NCBI GenBank assembly: GCA_004835665.1
Contig: RBKR01000013.1
Location: forward strand, 1 to 64,000
DNA: 64,000 nt
Reading direction: 5' to 3'
Source of the DNA: Phoma sp. XZ068
Taxonomy: Eukaryota > Ascomycota > Dothideomycetes > Pleosporales > Didymellaceae
A model generated the notes under the pieces. That model had not been told where the DNA came from, searched no databases, and worked only from the letters and a program-made list of their open reading frames with translations. Shown here one piece after another: positions 8,886 to 21,826 of the stretch; within the stretch, counting starts at the first letter, position 1; each line of letters starts with the position of its first letter. The position numbers and the translations under genes are program-made.

Positions 8886-10679
8886 ATGTCACCATCTAAT
8901 CTACCCTGGATCTCCGCGTTGGAAGATGCCGCCGAGCAATTCGATGGCGGGCCCCGGAGCTTCCCGCTAGCCAGCGAGTCGAGCTTTGCCCACAGGCTCG
9001 CATACGACCCGCCGAACCTGGACTACCGAAAGCTGTTTTGGAACAAGGCCACTGTCTCGGACTCGCAGCGTGATGCTCTATTGCGCCCGCACAGCGCAGG
9101 CTGGCTGATTCCGGCCGAGACGAGTGTCTGCAAGCCTGTCTTTGTCGCCCACTCCGCGCTGTCGGCGATATGGCTGTTGAAGGAGACGCTCGACGAGGAC
9201 GCGCTGCCTGCTGATGCTTGGGCCCGGCTGGTCTCTGCAGCGCAGGATCTTGCCAGCAGCCCGAGCGACGGCTTCCAGAAGGAACCCCCTTCAGCGCAGC
9301 GGCCCCGCGATTCCCCACCACCGTCGACAAAGCGTGCTGCTGCATCCAGCTCAGCGCGGCCGTTGAAGCGCCTCCGACAAGCCACCGAGCCTCCCAGCCC
9401 TGCGACGCCGCTGGAAGCAGAGGACGAAGCGGAGGAACCTGAGCAGCTTGCGCCGCCCTGCGAACCCGAGGCGGCCGAGGACCCCAAAGAGCCCGTCCAT
9501 GGACAGGTTGGACAGGAGGAACCCGCCCAGATCACAAGCGTCTCTAACAAAAACCGCCGTGCTGAGCGGGAGCGCGCCAGGAAGCTGGAGCTCATACGAG
9601 CGCAGAAGAAACAGGACCTTGGGTTGGTACCGCCGCCCGACTCAGCGTCTCGCAGGGAACACGGTGCCTATGCCTCCATCTCGCGGCAGGATGAGCCGTT
9701 CATCTCTTGGATCCTCAAGCAGCCGGTCGATGATGGCGACAACCTGTACAGCAGTGCCCCAGCGCCTTACCTGACAGCTTCTGGCATGCTCGACAAGGCC
9801 CGCTCCATCGGCAATAATACCTCCCAGGCCTCTGCGGCTGCCTTTCTGCGGAGCTGGCGCACACAAGGTTCACCCTTTGCGCAGGAGTCCGTGGAGGATC
9901 GCCCGCCCGCTTCCTCGCGCACCCGCTGGTCGCTGTCGCAGAAGAGCAGTGCCTCGACGGTGCCGAAGAGCGCGCTCGCCTCCGCCTGGAGCCTGTGCGA
10001 TCGCTACGAGCAGGAGCTGGATATCATCCATATCAAGTACCGCTGGGCCATGGCTTTCCTCGGCAAGGCGTACACCGAGAGGATGGACCAGATCAAGGAG
10101 CAAGACGTCGCCCGCAGCAGGGATGCCAAGAACCGAGGCGGCAGGGGCAAAGTCAGCTCCGAGGCCATGGACGCCCTGCTGCTGTCCGTCACCGCTACGT
10201 CGGGGCGTCAGCAGCGTCAGCGATTCAAGAAGCGGCTGCACCAAGCGCTCCGCTGGTACGAAGCAGCCAAGCAGCTTGGCTGGGGTATGCTCTGCCTGAT
10301 GCCGCACGACATCATCTCCAACTCGTGGGTCGAGAACGATCTCCGCATCCCCTTCTGGCACATCTGGCTCACGTTGGTTGCGAAGGCGAATCCGGTGGCC
10401 CACAAAGCAAGCATGGCCTTGGACGCCTGGCTAGGCTCAGAAGGCATCTCTGGCGGATCCATCAGCGAGAAGGCAACGCTGTCGATCGAGGCAAACACGC
10501 CGACATCAGCGACGCAAGTGGAGGAGATTGAAGACAGCGAGCTGGAAGACGGCGAAGATGGTGACAACCACAGCGTCAAGCCTGCGCCCTCCCAAAGGAC
10601 TACAAACAGCCCTGCGGCCGCCCGTGCAATGCGCCAGCTTACCTTGATCGAGCTCTGTAAGCCTTTTGCAGGCACATAG
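8886..10679 (+). CDS. Unknown 597-aa partner of the telomere-linked helicase
   Basis: Single uninterrupted frame, high GC, head-to-head with the helicase. I do not recognise the family. Residues 1-125 look folded (Trp/Leu-rich). About 130-215 is Pro/Ser/Glu-rich and disordered, with a basic KR...PLKRLR motif near 149-164 that could be a nuclear localisation signal. A strongly basic helix (RRAERERARK) lies near 224-233. Residues 360-520 look helical, with several Trp-containing segments. The C-terminus (about 530-560) is acidic. A joint role with the helicase in DNA transactions at chromosome ends is inferred from the arrangement only. Both frames are intact, which suggests purifying selection or recent spread of the pair. 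Confidence 0.8.
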   Translation: MSPSNLPWISALEDAAEQFDGGPRSFPLASESSFAHRLAYDPPNLDYRKLFWNKATVSDSQRDALLRPHSAGWLIPAETSVCKPVFVAHSALSAIWLLKETLDEDALPADAWARLVSAAQDLASSPSDGFQKEPPSAQRPRDSPPPSTKRAAASSSARPLKRLRQATEPPSPATPLEAEDEAEEPEQLAPPCEPEAAEDPKEPVHGQVGQEEPAQITSVSNKNRRAERERARKLELIRAQKKQDLGLVPPPDSASRREHGAYASISRQDEPFISWILKQPVDDGDNLYSSAPAPYLTASGMLDKARSIGNNTSQASAAAFLRSWRTQGSPFAQESVEDRPPASSRTRWSLSQKSSASTVPKSALASAWSLCDRYEQELDIIHIKYRWAMAFLGKAYTERMDQIKEQDVARSRDAKNRGGRGKVSSEAMDALLLSVTATSGRQQRQRFKKRLHQALRWYEAAKQLGWGMLCLMPHDIISNSWVENDLRIPFWHIWLTLVAKANPVAHKASMALDAWLGSEGISGGSISEKATLSIEANTPTSATQVEEIEDSELEDGEDGDNHSVKPAPSQRTTNSPAAARAMRQLTLIELCKPFAGT

Positions 10680-11040
10680 TGTGCTGTAATCAATTGCTCT
10701 GTGCTGTGCATTTAGTGTGTTACTTTCTTGCGTTGGTGTTTACAGTGTTGATGTTCTGCTGTGTTGATGCAGTTGTTGTCCGCGCGCTAGCGCAACCCTA
10801 ACCACAACATTAAACCCTACCCCCATGATTTACAAAGCCGATTTCGCTACAACTTGCACAGGTAATGCGGGTTATTGTCGCAAAACATATGTCCAAGTTT
10901 GAAGCAGATCCAATCTGTTGTTGCAGAACGACCGTAGTTGGGAGAAAAACCAACCGTACCCATGATAAGATATCCGCGGCAAATCTGTAGCCCTGGTCCC
11001 TAACAAATCCGTACCCCTAAATCAACCATTGGAATGGTTG
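10680..11040. other. 3' flank with telomere-like motif
   Basis: Non-coding transition from the GC-rich gene pair to the AT-rich block. At about 10792-10824 there is a degenerate telomeric stretch (AACCCTAACC, then AAACCCTACCCCC). This marks the inner edge of the helicase-bearing segment. No gene seen. Confidence 0.5.
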
Positions 11041-14000
11041 GCCTACCCATCTGGGTTAGCTGTACTATTATATCTATCTTCCTTAACTAGCTTTATTAAT
11101 TAATTCTTACCTTATCTACCTTAGTCTTAAATAGTGCTCTCTTCTACTTCTTGCACTTGCTGTTATTCTTGCTGTTAACCTAGAATCTTAAAAATTAGTA
11201 CTACTCTATACTTAATATACAGAACTGCTACCTCTTATTAGCTATAGTGCCTACCTACTCTATAATACCTTATATATATATTATACCTATAATATACGTT
11301 GTGTGCCTAGCCTATATATTAGTAATTACTAACTATATATTCTCTTCCTCCTATGCCTTGTTATTATCTCCCTTATCTATACAGAATGTAGTAGACCTAT
11401 ATAAAAACTACTAGCTAATACTAATAGTAATCTTGTAGTATACTACTATAGTTAACTCTAATCCTATCTTAATTCTACTTTTATACTTTAATACCTCCCT
11501 AAACTAGTTACCTGTCTACTTACACCTGCTTAGGTCTGCTAGCTATATATATAATAATATTACTTCCTTCTTTTATACTATAGCTTCTAACTACTACTAA
11601 AATAGTAACACTAACTATATATAATATACTACTAGCTTGCCTACTTTGCATAGTAAATACCTATAAATAATCTTTATATTGCTACTTATATAGTAACTCT
11701 TATAGTATTATATAGTAATAACTACTATACTATCCTTAATAAATATATTATAGTAACCCCTCTTAATAGTATTACTATATTAAACACTACCTAACTCTAG
11801 CTACCTTGCTAGCTGCCTATATGCTATATATATTAATACTATTAACTTTTCCTAGAATACTACTACTTAATCTATATATTACTCTACCTTATATATATTA
11901 ATACCTAATTATACCTTTTGTTTTATAAACTAGTCCTAGATAGTAGTATCCTTCTCTACCTACTTAAATAACTAACTCTTACTATTAATAGGTATACAGG
12001 TATAGTAGTCCTTTAAAAAATTCTACCTAGGCTGCTTATTAGTTAGGTTATTATATAAGCTGTTCTATAGTATGCTAGGTATAGGCTTATTGCCTTTACT
12101 ACTACTAAATAATAGCTTGTCTATTAATAATTACTAGCTCTCTATTACTAGTTTATAAATTATACTATAGAACTAGGCTATACTAAACTATAAATCTTTA
12201 TATAATAACTTCTCTATACTAACCTACTTAACATACCTACGCAATATTATATTATAATAAATCTTTAACCTATATATCTATAAATCTAATATTTACTATA
12301 TTAGGCTATAGCTACTATACACTATAAACTAGTCTACTATTTTTTATATAAACTATAAATATCCTTTATACTAGTGTTAGAGTAGGCTGCTATTACTCTT
12401 ATATATACTATTACTATTAAAACTATCTAACTTGTCTTCCTTACTATTATTAGACGTGCCTAATAACTCTAATGCCTACTATATAACTATAAACTATACT
12501 ACTTTAATAATAGCTAATAAAATAGGTAGATACTACTTAGCGCCCTTCTAACTATCTTCCTTTACACCTAATATAGCTAATATATACACTAATATACTAT
12601 TATACTCCCTATATATAATCTTATAGCTTATTAATATAATATAAAACTCTAAATATACCTGCTAGATACCTAATAACTTAGTTAGCTTAATAATAGTGTT
12701 AGGGGCTGTATCTTGCACTATCTCTATCTTATTAATACTCTTATTAATATTATTCTCTATACCTTCTTTACTATTATCTATATCTAACTCTTCCTTTTCT
12801 TTCTTTTACTTTCTAGCCTCTCTTCTTATAACCCTCTCTACCTCCTTAATAAACGCCTTTTATGTATCTTACTGCTAGTATATAAACTAGTACTAGAGGC
12901 TCTTCTAAGTGTGCTTGCACTAGGTATATATAAAAAATATTACTATCTGCTACTATAACTATATATACTTTATCATTAACTACTTGTCTATATATAGCTG
13001 TAACAGCTAGTACTGTATCTAGTGCTTCTCTGTCTAGATAGCTTCTAACTATATAAATATACTAATATAGTAGATAATAGATATTTAACTAAACTATACT
13101 AATCTATCTATAGTATTCTATATTACTACTACTATAGGCTTAGCCTACTACTCCTACCTAGGATCTAGCTCTGCTACAGAATCTTTAATACATACTAATA
13201 ACTCTAACTACTCTATACCTACTAAATATAGTAGCTACTATATTTGCTCTAACTATAGGTTTACCTTGTTATACTTACCTACCTAGATAGTGCTCTGTGC
13301 CTATATCTTAATATTTACTTATACCTTGGCTATCTGCTTGCCTACCTGTGTCTATACTGCATTGCTATAGATAGGCACTACCTCTAGGCTATCTTTGCTA
13401 GGCTGCTAGACCTAGAAATACTATAACCTCTAGCTCTAGACTAATAACTACTAGTAATACACTTTCTTTAAATACTTATTAATGCGCTTTTATATATTCT
13501 TCTACTACACCTAGGTTAGGCATCTACCTTTCTCTGCTAGCAACTACTTGTATGTATCTTACTAATAGTTTTTTATTATATATTTACTCTAGAATATCTA
13601 GCAGCACTAGTTAGGGACTAATTAATATATCTTTTTATTCTAGTATATAGGCAACTGCTAGATAGGCTTAATAACTTAGTTAGGTATATTTAACTTACTA
13701 GCATACTTAATTAAACTAGCCTAATTATAAATATTATCTATAATTAATTTAGCCTTTTTATAGTTAATATAGTAGCTGCGCTATATATAGCTTTTAATCT
13801 AGCTAGGTAATACACTATATTAGCAGTCTTTGCACACAGCTAACGTGTACTTAGCTAAATACTTAAAATACTTGCTTGTAATGCTGCTCCCTACTATAGT
13901 ATAAATAATAAATATAATAATATAACTATATAGGGTAGGTAGAAAATAACTTTTTAAAGTTTATAGCATTCTACTATAGACTTATACTATATATTATACT

Positions 14001-17000
14001 GTTAATATATTCCCTTACCTATAGCTATATATATATTTACTTTTAATAATAGCTAGTTATTATCTTAGAACACCTCTAAACCTAGTAGTCTAGAGTATTA
14101 TAATATTATAAACCTAACTCTAGCTACAAATATAAAACCCTACTACTATTAATACTATTAGTTATATTTCTATAAATTAGCTAGAACGTATAACTCTATA
14201 TACTAATATAGTTACTTAAATTTAGAATAAATTAGCCTTTAAGAATATAACAATACTAGCTTGTAAATATAATAATATAGAGCCTATATACTATAAGATA
14301 TGCTAGCTATAGAATATCTTATCCCTAATAAAAAAAATCCCCTAATAATATAGAGAGCTATATATTATTAGAGCCCTAGAATAGAGCTCTAGGATAGAGT
14401 ATAAGAGACTGCCTTAATACTATTAAGAATATACTTATTCTTAAGCTTAGTTTAAAGCTAGTGCAGCCTACTTATAAATAGGTTCTAGTAGTTATAGCTA
14501 GCTTAGAGAATTATACTAGCTCCTAATATACTACTATAAGATAGCTTATTATACTCTATACTACTTTCTAGCTTAATAGCCTCTTCTTTAGAGTTAGACT
14601 TTTCTTTAATAGGCTAGAGTTAGGTTTCTTTAGGTATAGCCTATAGCTAGTTAGCTATATCTATCTTAATATTTGCCCTATAGTTATATGTATAGAAGGC
14701 TAGTTAGTTCTCTATCTAAAATATATTCTATATATTCTATCTTATATACTCTAGCTACTCTAGTATAAAAGCCTCTTAGAATATTATCTATTTATTAAAG
14801 ATAATCTTTTATATATATAGGCTGTCTAATTTCTAAGATAGCTCTATACTCTCCCCTAATAGCTTACTAATAAGAAATATCTCCTTAATATATAATATAA
14901 GGAACTAGGTATAGTAGAGCTATAGGGCACTATATTAAGACAATATCTTATAGTATTTTTAATATTTACTTCTTAATAGAAGCTCTTTAGGTGCGTTAGT
15001 AATAGAGTATATAATAATAAACTAGGACTCCTATATTATAGCTATAGCTAACTAGAAGGTATAGTTTTCTAAGTTAAATAATAGTCTATAAACATGCTTA
15101 TTACTATAGGAAGCCTGCTAGTTCTTAAAGCTAATAGTTATATTATTAAAAAAGCAGCTAGATAGCTATAAGATTAGCCTAAGTAGTTATCTAATAATAA
15201 TAAGAAGATTAAGAAAGAATAATAGTATATACTTGTTCTTTAATATAGTAGCTTAGGAGCTAGCCTTCCTACTTCTATAGTTAATTATATACTACCTCTA
15301 TAGTATATTAATAGCCTAGCTACTATTAAAAGATATACTCTTAGTAGTTATAATAAACTCTTGCACTATTATATTGTTAATTACTACTTATATTTATATA
15401 TATATATAGTATACTATACACTAATATATATTTAAATTTATAGTCTCCTTTAGAATAATTAATCTTCTATAAGTACTAGTCTACTACTACTATTACCTGT
15501 TCCTTGTCTCTAAAGCTGCCCTTACTATAGTTATCTTTATATTCTCTAGGTAATATATTGCTATAGAGTCTATCTTTATCTCTAGAACTATTATTATTAC
15601 TATTAGTACTTTATTATATATCTATTAGCTATATTATAATAATAGCTAGTAGTAAACTTAGCTATAGATCTATATCTTAGAGTAGACTTAGGTTTAAAAG
15701 CTCCTTATTAAATATATTAAAATCTATTATAAGACCTGTAGAGATAGTATATTCTTATAGTAGAAATAGGTAAAGTAATTACTAATAGAATCTAGTAGTA
15801 GAATTATATAGTAGCTACTTGCCCCTAGAGGCAAGCTATAGAGTAAATTACTTTTAAGAGTACTAAATATATAATATAATCTTTATTTTTTATTTTTACT
15901 AGTACTAATAATATTTAGCTACTATAGTAGGTGCTAGGTACTAATATTAGACCTTCTATAGTAGGTTTAGAGTTTATAAATCTTTGTTATTTCTCTTATC
16001 TTACTAATACTCTCTACCTCTAATACCCTCCTAAGCTAGTTATAGCACATAAAGAAAGAGATATAAATAAAGATCTATGCTAATAAGAGTCTATAGTAAG
16101 AGAATACTATTATAGCTAAGCTATCTACTAGCTAATTATACTTTTATAATAGTGTTATTTTTAAAGATTATTTAGCCTATCTAAAGAAAAGTTAATTAGT
16201 ACTAGGTTCTGTGTTTCTGTCTGCAGTAAAGCTCTAGCACCTAATACTACTATTAATCTAGAATTTAGTACCTAGGTAATAGTTAACTTCTAGATAGATT
16301 TATATATACTTAATTTATTATAAGCCTAGAGAAGAGGCCTATAGATCTATGCTGCTGCTAATAGCTGCCCTTAAGATAAGGTATTGCTATATAATACTCT
16401 AGAGAATTACTTACTCTTTATATACTACTTATCTACTAAGTTAATAATAGATAGTTATCTATCTTTGCTATAATAATTTAACTTATCTATATATTACTTA
16501 GATATCTATTAAGTAATTACTAGCTATATTAACTTAAGTAGCTATTTAGCTATAATTACTAACTAAAGTGCTAGATTATTTATAACTTCTAGAATTCTAT
16601 AGATAAGATTATATATAGTCTAAGTAATAGTAGGTAGACTAATTTTATAAGCCTCCTCTAGAATAGAACTAGCAATATACTTATACTATAGAGACGGCCT
16701 TATATAGATTATAATAATAGACAGCACTTCTTTCTATACCTTATACTTAAACTATATACTATAGGCTTTATTATCTCTACTTAGATACTTATAAAGATAG
16801 CGCTCTAGTATAGTACTAGTAAAGTCTTTTATATTCTTATATATATAATTAAGGACTGCCTGCTAGAGGACTTAAGACTTCTTATTAGCCTTGTTACTAT
16901 ACTTTACTTATAGCGCAGGGACTAGGTTCTTTTATAGTATAGGCTTATTATTATTATAGTCTAAGACCTTTATAGGCTTAGTGTTTATCTATAAAGTAAT

Positions 17001-19420
17001 ATAAGATATTATAATGCTTATTAGTTTTTTTTCTTGCTTTATAGTTCTTAAAAGCACCTAGATATTAATAAACTAGTATCCTAGTTCTAAAAGAATTATT
17101 TAATATAAACTAAGGTATATATTATTATCTATGTCTAGGAAGAAGTCTTGCTAATATATATCTAAGGAATAAGGGTCTATATTAGGCTTAAGGCTAGGAT
17201 AGAATAATCTCTGTACCTTATATATAGTTTATACGCGTAGTAGGCTAGCTAGCTTATTCTAGTTAGCTAGCTAAATATCTAGTCTATACTAGCCTTAGAA
17301 ATCTAATATAATCTTAGTTACCTTGTTTATTATAGAAAACTAATACTAGGTTGTTACTTAGTGTTAATATATAGATTATACCTAGATATATATTATACTT
17401 ATATTGTCTATTCTGTAGCTTGCTATCTACTTAAATATAGAGATATTAAAGGTTGCCTGCCTAATTAAGGTGCAGCACTATTAAGTAATTATTAGTCTTT
17501 AGCTAAGATTCTTCTATAGCGTAGCTAGCTATTAGACTAGAAATTTTACTCTACTACTAAGCCTTAGTTACTCTAGTATCTCCTACTTAACTAACTTATT
17601 TAAACCTTAAAATAGCTAGCTATTATTAGATAACAGGGCTACTAGCTCTGTTTATATCTAGCTATAGCTATTAAGAAGAATAATATCTTCTTAATTAGTA
17701 TAAAGCTAGACGCGTAAGTGCGCAGAAAGTATATCTATCTTTTAAGTTAGCTTGCTAGCTTAGCTGCTATATATAAAGGATAAAACTTTTATTATAAATA
17801 CTATATACCTACTACTATTTCTCCTCTAGTAACTAGTAAAGTTATAGATACTTCTTAAAAGCTTTAATATAATAGTAGCTAGTAATAAGCTCTGCCTTTG
17901 CTCTAATAATAGTTACCTATTCTTTAAATAATAGCTACTTTAAGTCCCTTTCTTTAGCGCTCTTAGCTGCACTAGTAGTAATCTAAGCCTATTCCTCTTC
18001 TTTTAGGTAATTTAGTATCTACTGCACTTCTACCTTAAAGTAAGTAATCTATAATTAGTAGCTTATATCTTACTAAAGAATACCTACCTTGTTAAAAATC
18101 TAGTATAGGTAATATTTGTATACTTTGTCTATAGGTCTATTTATACTAATACTTTATTCTAAAGTAAGTATATTAATTAGAAATTTAGCTATTGCTAGTA
18201 GGTATAGTATAGCTTAGTTATAGATAGAGTCTACCTTCTTAATCTCCTTAATAGCTGTATATTATCTTTTTCTTATTTTTATTAAGATGTCTATACTTTT
18301 ACACTTTATTATAGCTTTAGCTGTATTAGTATTAGAGAATATAGGAAGAGCAGTGCCTTTAAAGATAATATTTTATTTATTAGAGAAGATATAAGTTACT
18401 AAGCTAGTTATAAGTAGGTTAAGAGTTTATAGATTCTAGTATAGTCCTCTTTGCCCCTAGGGGCAAGTAGTACCTAAACTTATTAGCTCTAGCTAGCTAT
18501 TCTTTGCCTCTAGAGGCAAGCTATAGGTAATACCTAGACTTATTAGTATAGCTATTCTTTACCTCTAGGGGCAGCTTTTATTTTTGCCTCTAGAGGCAGC
18601 TTCTATTCTTTACCTCTAGGGGTAACTACTATTTTTGCCCCTAAGGGCAACCTAACTCTAACCTATTAGTATAGTTTAGAGATATAGTATATAGGTAAAG
18701 TAGTTAAGTAGTATAGAATTACTAAAGGCCTAGGCTAGAGAGTATTACTTATTATACTAGTAGATATTATATCTAATATATAGATTAAAAATACTATCTA
18801 CTTCTAGAGTATTAAAGTCTTTATTAAGCTAGTAAAGAAAGAATATCTAGATATTTATCTTATAGCTAGGTAGTTAAAAAGATAGTTAGGTCTATAAAGT
18901 ATAGCTAGTAGTAATATTAAAAAAAACTAGCTACTAAATATAGAGTTTAAGCTTCTAGATATTAAGTGCTTAGTATATAAAGTAAATAAGATTATAAATA
19001 GTAAGGATAAAGCTAAAGATAGTAATAAAAGTAATAGTAAAGATAATAGGTATATTAAGATTATACTATTATAGTCTTATTTAAGAAGCGTACTCCCTAT
19101 ATCTTTATACTAGATAATATTACCTAAGCTATTTAAAGCTATAGTATAAATATAAGGTATATAGTATTAAATATTCTATTAGTTAGCTATTTATAGAAGA
19201 CAAGGCACAAAATATTAGTATATATATATATTATTTATAGTCTACTATTATTTATCTTAACTTCTATATTATTTCTCTTGTGTAATTAATTAGCTCTTTG
19301 CTCTAAATTAATATATATAATTTAAGCTTACCTACTATATATACTGCTTAAGTTGTATTAATATTAGAGGGTATTAAGGGTAAAGGTTTATAAGTTAAAG
19401 ATATAAAGGTTTGCAGGTAA
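11041..19420. mobile_element. RIP-decayed repetitive DNA, unidentified
   Basis: Extremely AT-rich, with TpA (CTA, TAG, TATA) in place of nearly all CpA/TpG: the footprint of RIP on duplicated sequence. Stop codons are almost all TAA or TAG, as expected from mutated Gln and Trp codons. On the minus strand around 17.1-18.1 kb one frame still reads like protein if those stops are taken as decayed Gln/Trp, but I could not name the family. No intact gene is present. A palindrome cluster inside is listed separately. Confidence 0.7.
18451..18650. repeat. Cluster of six 16-bp palindromes
   Basis: Six copies of a palindrome of the form TTGCCYCTAGRGGCAA begin at about 18451, 18504, 18558, 18584, 18610 and 18635, spaced 25-54 bp apart. 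Differences between copies mostly keep self-complementarity. One isolated copy lies at about 15820-15835. The G/C content of the arms stands out against the surrounding AT desert. Confidence 0.85.
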
Positions 19421-21458
19421 GGGTCCGTGCACACACTAAGTATTTACTAGAGAATACAAAGGTTTGCACTTCTAACCTTTGTATAATACTATAAGAGTAA
19501 CACGAGAAGGTAGATTAACGGTTAAACAATGATCAGACCGAAAAACGAGCGTTCGCTGAAAGGTAGGTATCAACAAGGCTAGAATCTCTATACATGCGTC
19601 AGGCCGCCCCTAATGGGCTATCAGACACTGTGGATGCTCCATCGAATCCAGGACCTGGTGAGGGTGTTTCAAACAACGACTGGCTAAGGGGTCCCTTCGA
19701 TCCACGATCTCTCCTCCTCGAACGTTTTGCTCGAATGGTTCTCTTAATAACTCCACCCACGACTACTAGAGATTCACATATAGCCCAGGAGAGCATTCTT
19801 AAATCCACACGAGAGACGAGAGAATTTTTCATGTTTCCAGAACTACATCCAGAAGTTAGAGGTTGGGCATGCCCGCGACTTTGAGCTGAGGGAGTGAAGT
19901 GCGATTGCCCACACTCTTCGCTCTAATTTGGTCGATCTGGTCAAGTCGTCTTGAGCAGCCACTCAGCTGGAGCCGAATGAGGCCAGTCGCATTCTGCCGG
20001 GACAGTTTCACCCGCTATTCTTGCGTGGTGTCCATTTTCGGTTGGTCTTGCTTTGCAAGATGCTTTTGCTTACAGTCAGCGAGCAGGTGTATTGGCAATG
20101 TTTCTCGCCTTGTCCTAAAGATACTGCAGTGACACCGTCTGCCTGCAGCCTTCACGCAAGATCTCGACATCTGCAGCCGAACATCAATAGGAACTGGTTG
20201 TGCCAGAACAGAGTAATTCAACCGTTTGTATGTAGGCAAGCGAGGAGAAAACACGGCAAGAATTGGGTGATGTTTGCAGTTTTATGGCTTGTACCTGTAT
20301 CTCGGCAGTTTAGGATTGTCTTCTATTATAGACTTATAATGCGTCGGACTGCGCAGACAGAACTTCATTTTTTTGACGTCACAATCGGGTTTGTTCAGCA
20401 AAGTAATCAGAGTAGTTGATTTCGACCTCTTACGATATGTATCAACGTCTCTTGTCGTGAGCGTGACTCACGGTAGCTGGAGAACTAAAGCTTTGACACG
20501 CAATGAGGTTCTAACAACTTGACACTCACGATCATAGCGAATTCACTCAGCCAAACAACGTATGAGGATCTCCTACACACTATTTGCGAGCTGCAATCGC
20601 GGTACGGTTTGTAAAGCCGGGATCGACAGATGAACACCAAACTATCAGTAACAATCCATAGCCTACGTACCTGCTGGTGTCTCGGTTGAGCCAATTATAT
20701 AATAATTCCGATGCCGTGCGCATGAAGCTTCCCTTCAAGACCCTTCGCACAGCGAGACTGGATTCGGTTCTCCAAATTATTTCCATTACAATGGTTATGA
20801 AAAACGGACAGCCTGCTTCCTTCTTACGGCTTGTGGCTTCTCGGCGTGCACCAACTACGTAAACAGAGGCTCAATCTCATGATTGTCTGTGTGCTGAGGA
20901 TACAAGAGTTATCACAGCCGTTTCATTCCTAAAGAAGCACTTTAAGCTACTTCATAATCTTGTCTGTTTAGATATCATATTGTTGTTGTTGTTGTTGCTT
21001 AGTGTAGCTCCCAAGTAGAGCAACTTTTGTGAGTGCGGCTTTTTTTTCAACACAAGGTGCCCGTCTAGCCGGTACCGGTTCATGTTCCATGCGTGACGCC
21101 ATGCAAAGTCAGGCGTGCTACGTTAGGCTGAGGCAGCAAAATATCCGGCGACGGAGGTCCTACGCTGGACATAACATTCAACAAGTTGTGCCCGTTAAGT
21201 CGATACGCTTAACTGCTGCAATGATTTAATGGTCTTGAATCCTTTTTTCGAAAGCTAGTTTTTGTAGTCAAATGCATTATCGTCTCTTATAGGAGGGTGG
21301 TGTCATTACGCTTGCCTCTATCCCTAACATATCCGGACCGGCTCCTCCGTTTGTCACTGAGGAACTCAAATGAGGATATTGGAACCTGGAAGCAATCGTC
21401 GCACCAGCGGTTGTTTTGACTTTTCTGCCAAGGAATTCCTTTAGTCAGTTTCGACACG
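19421..21458. other. Left edge of the gene island, no confident gene
   Basis: Composition becomes normal near 19.5 kb. At 19454-19484 there is a perfect 11-bp inverted repeat (ATACAAAGGTT, 9-base loop), directly at the RIP boundary. A 96-codon plus-strand frame at 19594-19884 (MRQAAPNGL start) has no recognisable domain and may be chance. A (TTG)6 microsatellite lies at about 20980-20998. No RNA gene was recognised. Confidence 0.5.
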
Positions 21459-21604
21459 TATCGGTGCTTGTTGAAATGTGGGGGCCACCACAGGTCTGGT
21501 AAAACATGTGATTGACCGCTTCTGATTGGTTGACCACTATCTCTGACCATCAGAAGCGAACCAAAGCCTAGCGTACCGGACTTGGGGTGATCCACACATT
21601 TCGC
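21459..21604. mobile_element. MITE-like element, copy 1
   Basis: About 145-bp non-coding element whose ends are related inverted repeats (GTGCTTGTTGAAATGTG on the left; a complement ending ...CACACATTTC on the right). The interior can also pair with itself (TCTGATTGG against CCATCAGA), so the whole unit folds as a hairpin. It is closely similar to the copy near 29.4 kb. The right end is eroded compared with copy 2. Confidence 0.75.
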
Positions 21605-21826
21605 CGGTCATTATATTCAAGTGACGGAGGGGGGAATGTGAAAGCCGATTCATAAGTCCGAAGTCATATGAGCTTCTGTCTTCCAACATCAATCCCACGT
21701 CTATCATAGGTTTCACGAAGCTTACTGCAGTCAGTCCAGACACATGCTCTGCCCTGGATCGATGCCAATCACGAAGCAATTGAAAAATCTGAAAATATCG
21801 AGAGTAACAGAGACAAGAGAATCGAC

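Noticed and set aside
12696..12878. 60-codon frame in the first AT desert
   Set aside because: Low-complexity Leu/Ser/Ile text in RIP-mutated DNA. No sign of a real gene.
18451..18650. CRISPR-like array
   Set aside because: The units are palindromes with variable short spacing and sequence drift, in a eukaryotic RIP block. No cas genes are present.
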